From Tidjanibacter sp. (lineage in GTDB: Bacteria > Bacteroidota > Bacteroidia > Bacteroidales > Rikenellaceae), in assembly GCA_017547065.1 (NCBI GenBank), contig JAFYRC010000062.1, positions 1 to 6,947 of the forward strand: a stretch of DNA of 6,947 nucleotides, in the 5' to 3' direction. The first letter of the stretch is position 1. The number at the start of each line of letters is the position of its first letter. Positions 1 to 4,224 of this stretch are shown piece after piece. The notes under the pieces were generated by a model that was given only the letters and a program-made list of their open reading frames with translations, did not search any database and was not told the origin of the DNA. A program made the position numbers and the translations under genes.

Positions 1-45
1 ATGGCACTCCCTCCAACCTCGAAGTGTGGGAGCGACAGAGGTAAA
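1..45 (-). repeat. Degenerate, edge-truncated copy of the two-hairpin intergenic repeat
   Basis: Read on the minus strand, the segment with CTTCGAGGTTGGAGGGAG followed by TGCC resembles the repeat units at 3803-3861 and 3914-3974. An outer stem CTCCC (7-11) / GGGAG (28-32) is kept, but the interior has decayed. The window ends before the second hairpin would be reached, so the copy is partial here. A short open frame across it (stop at 42-44) encodes GTPSNLE, the same heptapeptide that the minus strand of the 3803-3861 unit encodes. That is a repeat-derived reading frame, not a conserved gene end. The alignment was made by eye on a short stretch. Confidence 0.45.
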
Positions 46-92
46 ACGGCGGGGTACAAAAAAAATTACACATTGTAAAGAAACCAAACACC

Positions 93-680
93 ATGAAACG
101 CATAGCCATAACGGGAGGTATCGGTAGCGGCAAAAGCACCGTGTGTAGGTTGCTTGCCGAGGTGGGTGGCGTGGCTGTCTACGACAGCGACACCCGTGCT
201 AGGGAGGTCATGAACTCCCACCCGCAGGTGGTGCGTGAGGTGTCGGCACTCTTTGGCCCCGAGGCCTATGGCCCGAGTGGGCTCAACCGCCCGCTGGTGG
301 CCGAGAGGGTCTTCGGCAACGAGGAGTTGCTGGGCAAGCTCAACGCCATTGTCCACCCCCGAGTGGTGGAGGACTTCGAAGCATGGGTGGAGGAGCAGAG
401 TGGTGACTATGTGGTGCTCGAAAGCGCCATCTTGTTCACGTCGCCCCTCGTGGGCCACTACGACCTTGCCGTGGCGGTGGACGCCCCCGTAGAAGTAAGG
501 GTGAAACGCTGTGTGGCGAGGGATGGTGCCGAGCCCGAGCAGGTACGTCTGCGCATGGCCCGCCAGATGAGTAGCGAGGAGATGTGCCGTAGGGCCGACC
601 GCGTGATTCACAACGACGGAAACTGCCCCCTGCTGCCCCAGGTGGAAGAACTCAACAGATTTATCATAAAACAGAAATAG
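93..680 (+). CDS. coaE: Dephospho-CoA kinase
   Basis: This cytosolic enzyme phosphorylates the 3'-hydroxyl of the ribose of dephospho-CoA using ATP, the last step of coenzyme A synthesis. The 195-aa product starts with a P-loop, GGIGSGKST (residues 8-16), followed by YDSDTRARE (30-38), where the acidic DxD equivalent of the family's catalytic region lies. LNAIVHPRV (83-91) is the characteristic CoaE substrate-lid motif, and ESAILF (110-115) matches the strand that is VPLLFE in proteobacterial enzymes. The C-terminal R-rich segment (CRRADRVIHNDGN) is the usual end-of-kinase signature. The length is typical of the family (about 200 aa). The ATG at 93 directly precedes the P-loop strand, and no upstream in-frame start is needed. 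It is the first gene of a five-gene + strand cluster, with folP starting 2 nt after its stop. No clear Shine-Dalgarno is visible; the leader is A-rich. Assignment is firm. Confidence 0.96.
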   Translation: MKRIAITGGIGSGKSTVCRLLAEVGGVAVYDSDTRAREVMNSHPQVVREVSALFGPEAYGPSGLNRPLVAERVFGNEELLGKLNAIVHPRVVEDFEAWVEEQSGDYVVLESAILFTSPLVGHYDLAVAVDAPVEVRVKRCVARDGAEPEQVRLRMARQMSSEEMCRRADRVIHNDGNCPLLPQVEELNRFIIKQK

Positions 681-682
681 GA

Positions 683-1498
683 ATGAAATACACGGCTCCA
701 TATCGCAAAGTGATGGCCATCGTCAACGCCACGCCCGACTCCTTCTATGCCCCCAGCAGGGCCGAGCAGGAGGGTGCGGTTGCGGCGAGGGTAGCACAGT
801 GTGTGAGCGAGGGAGCCGACATTGTGGACATTGGTGGCTACTCCACCCGTCCGGGAGCCGCAGAGGTGCCCGTGGAGGAGGAACTCCGTAGGGTTGTGGA
901 GGCCGTAGCGGAGGCCCGCAGGGTTGCCCCACAAGTGCAAATATCGATTGACACCTTCCGCAGTGAGGTTGCCGAAGCGGTGCTCTCGCGCTGGGACAAT
1001 ATTATCATCAACGACATAACCGCCGGCGAGGCCGACGGACGTATGGTCGAGGTTGTGGCCCACTGGGGCGCGCCAATGGTGGCGATGCACACCAAGGGTA
1101 CTCCGCAGACCATGCAGAGCCTTGCCACCTACGACGACGTGGTGGGCGAAGTGAGGGATTACCTCGCACGCAGGGCCGAGTGGCTCACCTCGCGTGGCAT
1201 CAAGGAGGTAATCGTGGACCCCGGCGTGGGTTTTGCCAAGACCGCCGACCACAGCTTTGCCCTCATCGAGGGGCTCGACTCGATTTCGGCGCTGGGTTAC
1301 CCCGTGCTTATGGGTATCTCGCGCAAGAGTTTCATCTACCGCACGCTCGGTGTGGAGGCCCAAGACCCCCTCACCCTGGCAGGTACCACGGCACTCCATT
1401 GGGAGTGTTTGCGTGGCGGAGCAGCAGTGTTGAGAGCGCACGACGTAGCCGAGGCACGAGCCACCATTCAACTTTTCGAAAAAACTCACAAACTATGA
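683..1498 (+). CDS. folP: Dihydropteroate synthase
   Basis: The enzyme condenses p-aminobenzoate with 6-hydroxymethyl-7,8-dihydropterin diphosphate to make 7,8-dihydropteroate in folate synthesis; it is the target of sulfonamides. The 271-aa product shows the TIM-barrel motifs in order: NATPDSF (15-21), DIGGYSTRPGA (49-59), SIDTFRSEV (88-96), NDITAG (110-115), MHTKGTPQTMQ (135-145), DPGVGFAKT (179-187), GISRKSF (211-217) and RAHDV (251-255). These cover the pterin and diphosphate binding loops and the SRKS/RxHDV site. Small departures from the textbook pattern are NAT for NVT in the first loop and GFAKT for GFGKT; both are conservative and the enzyme looks functional. The start at 683 lies 2 nt after the coaE stop, and the stop TGA (1496-1498) overlaps the next ATG as ATGA, so translational coupling is likely. 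In many Bacteroidetes folP neighbours the diadenylate cyclase gene; it is not adjacent here. Confidence 0.96.
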   Translation: MKYTAPYRKVMAIVNATPDSFYAPSRAEQEGAVAARVAQCVSEGADIVDIGGYSTRPGAAEVPVEEELRRVVEAVAEARRVAPQVQISIDTFRSEVAEAVLSRWDNIIINDITAGEADGRMVEVVAHWGAPMVAMHTKGTPQTMQSLATYDDVVGEVRDYLARRAEWLTSRGIKEVIVDPGVGFAKTADHSFALIEGLDSISALGYPVLMGISRKSFIYRTLGVEAQDPLTLAGTTALHWECLRGGAAVLRAHDVAEARATIQLFEKTHKL

Positions 1499-2184
1499 CA
1501 GTGAACAGCAATAGCACCATCATCAAGGTGGAAAACCTCCGCAAGCACTACGACTCGTTGGAGGTACTCAAAGGCATTTCGTTGGAGATTGCTCGTGGCG
1601 AAGTTGTGGCCATTGTGGGCCCCAGCGGCGCGGGTAAAACAACCCTCCTGCACGCCATTGGCGCCCTCTCGGACTTCGACGAGGGACGCATCGTGGTAGA
1701 CGGCGTGGATGTTGGGCCCCTTGGCTCGGACGCTGCCGCCGACTTCCGCAACCGCCACATCGGCTTGGTGTTCCAGTTCCACTACCTGCTGCCCGAGTTT
1801 ACGGCCCTCGAAAATGTCTGCATCCCCGGCCTTATCGCAGGTCGCCCCCAGAGTGAGGTGGAGGCCGAGGCGAGGGAGCTTTTGGCGCTGGTTGGCCTCT
1901 CCGAGAGGCTCACCCACAAGCCCGCACAGCTCTCCGGTGGCGAGCAACAGAGGGTAGCCATTGCCCGTGCACTGATTAACAAACCCAACCTACTGCTGGC
2001 CGACGAACCCTCGGGCAACCTCGACATGCGCACCCGCACCGAGATTCACAACCTCTTCTTTGAGCTCAGGGACCGCCTGGGCCTCACGGTGGTTGTGGTA
2101 ACCCACGACAGCGACCTGGCGGCGATGAGCGACCGCAGGCTAACCATCGTGGACGGCGTGTTGCAGGGCGAGGAGAACAAATAG
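1495..2184 (+). CDS. lolD: ABC transporter ATP-binding protein, LolD type (lipoprotein release)
   Basis: A 229-aa ABC ATPase with a complete set of motifs: Walker [10 protein letters not shown] (42-50), Q-loop around Q94 in [17 protein letters not shown] (92-108), signature [15 protein letters not shown] (146-160), Walker B LLLADEP (166-172) and H-loop His204 in VVVVTHD. The stretch [16 protein letters not shown] is very close to the LolD subfamily form (QFHHLLPDFTALENV in E. coli). This favours LolD, which powers LolC/E extraction of lipoproteins from the inner membrane, over MacB or FtsE. No permease gene is adjacent, so the partner must be encoded elsewhere. The start at 1495 overlaps the folP stop (ATGA) and puts the ABC domain at residue 9. 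An in-frame ATG at 1180 would add 105 residues read out of frame from folP and is rejected. The link to the lipoprotein genes nearby is only suggestive. LolD identity is likely, ABC ATPase certain. Confidence 0.9.
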   Translation: MTVNSNSTIIKVENLRKHYDSLEVLKGISLEIARGEVVAIVGPSGAGKTTLLHAIGALSDFDEGRIVVDGVDVGPLGSDAAADFRNRHIGLVFQFHYLLPEFTALENVCIPGLIAGRPQSEVEAEARELLALVGLSERLTHKPAQLSGGEQQRVAIARALINKPNLLLADEPSGNLDMRTRTEIHNLFFELRDRLGLTVVVVTHDSDLAAMSDRRLTIVDGVLQGEENK

Positions 2185-2224
2185 CCCCACCACCCTACGG
2201 CCACCCCACAAAACCCCTCTCGGA

Positions 2225-2998
2225 ATGACACAACCCGAACTCAAAGAACTCCTCGAGGAGCTCTACCTGCGCTACGACTGCGTGGACTTCATCGAGCCCG
2301 ACCCCATATCCATCCCCCACTCCTTCACCAACCCGCTGGATAGGGAGGTGAGCGGACTGCTTGCGGCCACCATTGCGTGGGGCAACCGCAAGGCCATCGT
2401 AAAGAGTGCCAACCGTATGATGGACTACCTCGACCGCCGACCCTACGAATTTGTCATGGGGGCCTCGGAGAGCGAGTTGGAGTGCCTGCAAACCTACGTC
2501 CACCGCACCTTCAATGGCGAGGATTTGAGGTGCTTTGTACTGGCCCTTAGGAGGCTGTGCAGGGAGTATGGCTCGCTGGGTGAGTGGTTCCAGGGGCAAT
2601 TTGAGCAGACGCAGGATATGCGCACCGTGCTGGCCGACTTCCGCAGTGAGTTTTTCGACTTTGCCCACCCCGCGCGTAGCGAAAAACACCTCTCTTCCAT
2701 AGCGAAGGGTGCGGCTTGTAAGAGGCTGAACATGTACCTTCGTTGGATGGTGCGCCAAGACCCCCACGGCGTGGACTTCGGCCTGTGGACGAGGATTCCC
2801 GCCTCGGCCCTCTACCTACCGCTGGATGTACACAGCGGTAACATTGGCCGCGAATTGGGCCTTCTGGGCCGCAAGCAAAACGACTGGAAAGCGGTGGAGG
2901 AGGTCACCCAGGCTCTGCGCACCTTCGACCCCACCGACCCCGTAAAATACGACTACGCCCTCTTTGGCGTGGGCATAAATAAGGCCTTTGGCCAGTAA
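2225..2998 (+). CDS. TIGR02757 (DUF2400) family protein, function unknown
   Basis: A 257-aa soluble protein with no signal peptide or membrane segment. It carries landmarks I recognise from the Bacteroidetes-enriched TIGR02757 family: EPDPISIPHSF (24-34), GLLAATIAWGNRK (44-56), KRLNMYLRWMVR (166-177), LPLDVHSGN (198-206) and FDPTDPVKYDYALFGVG near the C-terminus. No activity is established to my knowledge. By inspection, the segment KRLNMYLRWMVR through LPLDVH followed by GRELGLLG recalls the region of HhH-GPD DNA glycosylases where a (V/L)PxDxH motif carries the catalytic aspartate. A nucleic-acid base-excision role is therefore a hypothesis, with D201 as the candidate residue. The gene sits 40 nt after lolD, and its stop is 13 nt before the preferred trmN6 start. 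The 40-nt spacer (2185-2224) shows no hairpin terminator, so it is probably in the same transcript. Family call firm, function open. Confidence 0.88.
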   Translation: MTQPELKELLEELYLRYDCVDFIEPDPISIPHSFTNPLDREVSGLLAATIAWGNRKAIVKSANRMMDYLDRRPYEFVMGASESELECLQTYVHRTFNGEDLRCFVLALRRLCREYGSLGEWFQGQFEQTQDMRTVLADFRSEFFDFAHPARSEKHLSSIAKGAACKRLNMYLRWMVRQDPHGVDFGLWTRIPASALYLPLDVHSGNIGRELGLLGRKQNDWKAVEEVTQALRTFDPTDPVKYDYALFGVGINKAFGQ

Positions 2999-3011
2999 TC
3001 CGTGTAACTCC

Positions 3012-3731
3012 ATGAGCGCCGATTTCCGATTTAAGCAATTTGCCGTTGTGCAACAACTCTCGGCCATGAAGGTCGGGACCGATGGCGTGTTGCTCGGAGC
3101 GTGGGTGAGGCTCGACAGCTCCCACCGACGTATCCTCGACATCGGATGTGGCACCGGCCTGGTGGCCCTGATGGCAGCACAACGCACAGCCGAATGGGGT
3201 GCTGAGGTTGTGGGTGTGGAGATTGATGGGCCTAGTGCCTCGGAGGCTGCCCACAATTTTGCCTCTTCGCCGTGGTCGGAGAGGCTCTCGGTGGTGGAGA
3301 GCGCCGTGCAGGATTTTAGCACAGAAAACACCTTCGACCACATTGTGAGTAACCCACCCTACTTTGTGGACTCGCTACTCTCGCCCGACGCGGCCCGCAC
3401 CAATGCACGCCACACCACAACGCTCACGTTCGACGCGCTGGCCCACTCGGCCTCACGACTGCTCTCCGAGCAGGGAGCCTTCTCGGTGGTGCTACCCTAC
3501 GACGCTGCGGGCGATATGACAATGTCGGCCGTGAGGAATGGCTTGTTCCTCGCCCGACGTATGGATGTGCGCTCAAAGGCCACTGCAGCGCCCATTAGGG
3601 TGCTCTTGGAGTTTGGCCGCAAGCCCGTAGCCACGGAACACACCTTCCTTACGATCCACTCCCCCGAAGGTCACCTCGGCTACTCCGACGACTACGTTGC
3701 CCTCACCAAGGATTTTTATCTAAAATTTTAG
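3012..3731 (+). CDS. trmN6: tRNA1(Val) (adenine(37)-N6)-methyltransferase
   Basis: A class I SAM-dependent methyltransferase of the YfiC/TrmN6 family, expected to methylate N6 of adenine 37, next to the anticodon of tRNA1-Val. The 239-aa product begins with FRFKQFAVVQ (5-14) and MKVGTDGVLLGAW (19-31), the N-terminal signature of this family. Motif I ILDIGCGTGL (41-50), the acidic motif-II residue E70 (VGVEID) and the catalytic NPPY (114-117) follow, then the SLLSPDAARTNARHTTTL segment that separates this family from other N6-methylases. The length is close to E. coli YfiC (245 aa). An alternative ATG at 2988 would add eight residues (MASNPCNS) inside the end of the upstream gene. The start at 3012 is preferred because the family core begins immediately after it and it does not overlap the preceding stop. 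It is the last gene of the + strand cluster; the repeat-rich convergent spacer follows. Confidence 0.92.
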   Translation: MSADFRFKQFAVVQQLSAMKVGTDGVLLGAWVRLDSSHRRILDIGCGTGLVALMAAQRTAEWGAEVVGVEIDGPSASEAAHNFASSPWSERLSVVESAVQDFSTENTFDHIVSNPPYFVDSLLSPDAARTNARHTTTLTFDALAHSASRLLSEQGAFSVVLPYDAAGDMTMSAVRNGLFLARRMDVRSKATAAPIRVLLEFGRKPVATEHTFLTIHSPEGHLGYSDDYVALTKDFYLKF

Positions 3732-3763
3732 CGCTGTTGGCATTAGCTGACAGTGGACGGTTG

Positions 3764-3799
3764 AAGGGCAAAAAGGGCAGAAAGGGCAGGAAAGGGAAA
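3764..3799 (+). repeat. 9-bp tandem repeat (AAGGGCAGA), left arm
   Basis: Four consecutive 9-mers start at 3764, 3773, 3782 and 3791: AAGGGCAAA, AAGGGCAGA, AAGGGCAGG and AAAGGGAAA. The array forms the outer part of the left arm of the large inverted repeat and is mirrored at about 3992-4025. Confidence 0.85.
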
Positions 3800-3802
3800 A
3801 AA

Positions 3803-3861
3803 CCGCAATACCACTCCCCCTCTAAGTTAGAGGGGGTGCCCGAAGGGCGGGGGCGTCTGTC
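3803..3861 (+). repeat. Two-hairpin REP-like unit, copy 1
   Basis: The unit runs CCGCAATACCACT, hairpin A, hairpin B, then a G-run and GTCTGTC. Hairpin A pairs CCCCCTCTAA (3816-3825) with TTAGAGGGGG (3827-3836) perfectly around one base. Hairpin B is GCCC-GAA-GGGC (3838-3848). Copy 2 (3914-3974, opposite strand) and copy 3 (4086-4145, same strand) keep this layout with different stem bases. This suggests selection on, or inheritance of, the fold rather than the exact sequence. Confidence 0.8.
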
Positions 3862-3881
3862 CGACGGTCGACCGACTTTTT

Positions 3882-3909
3882 GTCTAACGTCTAACGTCAA
3901 ACGTCTAAC
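3882..3909 (+). repeat. Heptamer tandem repeat GTCTAAC x4
   Basis: Four contiguous 7-mers: GTCTAAC (3882), GTCTAAC (3889), GTCAAAC (3896) and GTCTAAC (3903). They lie in the centre of the large inverted repeat. The reverse complement GTTAGAC occurs twice in tandem at 4153-4166 and once in each lipoprotein leader (6126-6132 and 6678-6684). Confidence 0.9.
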
Positions 3910-3913
3910 GCCA

Positions 3914-3974
3914 GACAGACCCCTCCGGCGCAATGCGCCACCTCCCCTAACTTCGGGGAGGAGTAGTATTGCAG
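3914..3974 (-). repeat. Two-hairpin REP-like unit, copy 2 (inverted)
   Basis: On the minus strand it runs CTGCAATACTACT, hairpin A, hairpin B, GGAGGGGTCTGTC, matching copy 1 at both ends. Hairpin A pairs CCTCCCC (3941-3947) with GGGGAGG (3955-3961). Hairpin B is GGCGCA-A-TGCGCC (3927-3939). It forms the inner half of the right arm of the large inverted repeat. Confidence 0.8.
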
Positions 3975-3991
3975 TTTTCTGTTCCATCATT

Positions 3992-4025
3992 ACCCTTTCT
4001 TGCCCTTTCTGCCCTTTCTGCCCTT
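3992..4025 (-). repeat. 9-bp tandem repeat (AAGGGCAGA on the minus strand), right arm
   Basis: Read on + as CCCTTTCTT followed by GCCCTTTCT, GCCCTTTCT and GCCCTT, this is the inverted counterpart of the array at 3764-3799. It closes the outer part of the right arm. About 17 nt between it and the hairpin unit (3975-3991) match the left arm poorly. Confidence 0.85.
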
Positions 4026-4044
4026 AACCGTCGACTGACTTTGA

Positions 4045-4072
4045 ATTAGTAATGAGTAAAGAGTAATTAGTA
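4045..4072 (+). repeat. Second heptamer array, ATTAGTA-like x4
   Basis: Four contiguous 7-mers: ATTAGTA (4045), ATGAGTA (4052), AAGAGTA (4059) and ATTAGTA (4066). They lie between the large inverted repeat and hairpin-unit copy 3. The period is the same 7 bp as the GTCTAAC array, but the sequence is unrelated and AT-rich. There is no sign of coding. Confidence 0.75.
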
Positions 4073-4085
4073 AATATGTTCACCC

Positions 4086-4145
4086 CACAACAACTCTCCC
4101 CCTAGGTTAGGGGGAGTCCCCGTAGGGGGAAGGGGTCCGTCAGAC
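4086..4145 (+). repeat. Two-hairpin REP-like unit, copy 3
   Basis: The unit has CACAACAACT, then hairpin A pairing CTCCCCCTA (4096-4104) with TAGGGGGAG (4108-4116), hairpin B CCCC-GTA-GGGG (4118-4128), then AAGGGGTCCGTC. The layout equals copy 1 but the stems differ and remain paired. It is followed by two GTTAGAC heptamers (4153-4166) and the terminator. No inverted partner was found next to it, so this is a solo unit. Confidence 0.78.
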
Positions 4146-4152
4146 GATGGAC

Positions 4153-4166
4153 GTTAGACGTTAGAC
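4153..4166 (-). repeat. Heptamer pair, GTTAGAC x2 (GTCTAAC on the minus strand)
   Basis: Two exact tandem copies, at 4153-4159 and 4160-4166, of the reverse complement of the heptamer in the large element. They lie immediately before the terminator stem. Confidence 0.85.
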
Positions 4167-4167
4167 C

Positions 4168-4209
4168 AAACAAAAACAAGGCCCCGAATTTCGGGGCCTT
4201 GTTTTGTTT
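4168..4209 (-). terminator. Rho-independent terminator of the lipoprotein operon, possibly bidirectional
   Basis: The core stem ACAAGGCCCCGA (4176-4187) pairs with TCGGGGCCTTGT (4191-4202), with only ATT as loop. The pairing extends outward through A-rich and T-rich flanks with one bulge. On the minus strand the stem starts about 15 nt after the lipoprotein stop and is followed by TTGTTTTTGTTT, a good termination tract. On the plus strand TTGTTTTGTTT follows, so it could also stop transcripts that run through from trmN6. Confidence 0.9.
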
Positions 4210-4224
4210 AGTCAATAGCGCGAA

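Larger units (their letters stand above)
3749..4039. repeat. Large imperfect inverted repeat, composite MITE/BIME-like element
   Basis: The left arm (about 3749-3861) and right arm (about 3914-4039) are imperfect reverse complements over most of their length. Outermost, GACAGTGGACGGTT matches the reverse complement of AACCGTCGACTGAC. Then come 9-bp purine-rich tandem repeats, then the two-hairpin unit ending GTCTGTC / GACAGAC. The roughly 52-nt centre (3862-3913) holds GTCTAAC heptamers. No gene lies inside: the open frames on either strand read low-complexity KGKKGRKG or FLPFLPF and result from the repeats. The element fills most of the gap between convergent operons. It could be a non-autonomous mobile element or a REP-type element mobilised in trans. 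No transposase, target duplication or element boundary can be proven from one copy. The arms could form a long hairpin in RNA read from either side. Confidence 0.75.

Noticed and set aside
1..78. Short open frame from an ATG at position 1, or the end of an upstream gene
   Set aside because: It is 25 codons overlapping the degenerate hairpin repeat, with no protein family resemblance. The GTPSNLE similarity in another frame is explained by the repeat.
66..1489. Long minus-strand open frames across coaE and folP (about 211 and 293 aa)
   Set aside because: These are shadows produced by strong G/C third-position bias opposite two well-identified genes. They are His/Val/Gly-rich with no family features.
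1180..1494. N-terminal extension of the LolD-type ATPase from an upstream in-frame ATG
   Set aside because: The 105 extra residues are folP read in another frame (Arg/Gly/Pro-rich, no domain). The ATGA overlap start at 1495 gives the normal LolD length.
2185..2224. Possible terminator or promoter between the ATPase gene and the TIGR02757 gene
   Set aside because: The 40-nt C-rich spacer shows no hairpin with a T tract and no recognisable promoter boxes.
3764..3920. CRISPR-like array
   Set aside because: The repeats are 7 and 9 bp, contiguous and without unique spacers. No cas genes are present.
3703..4027. Overlapping open frames on both strands through the repeat region
   Set aside because: They encode low-complexity KGKKGRKG and FLPFLPF runs made by the 9-bp repeats. 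One overlaps the end of trmN6 in antisense, and neither has a domain.
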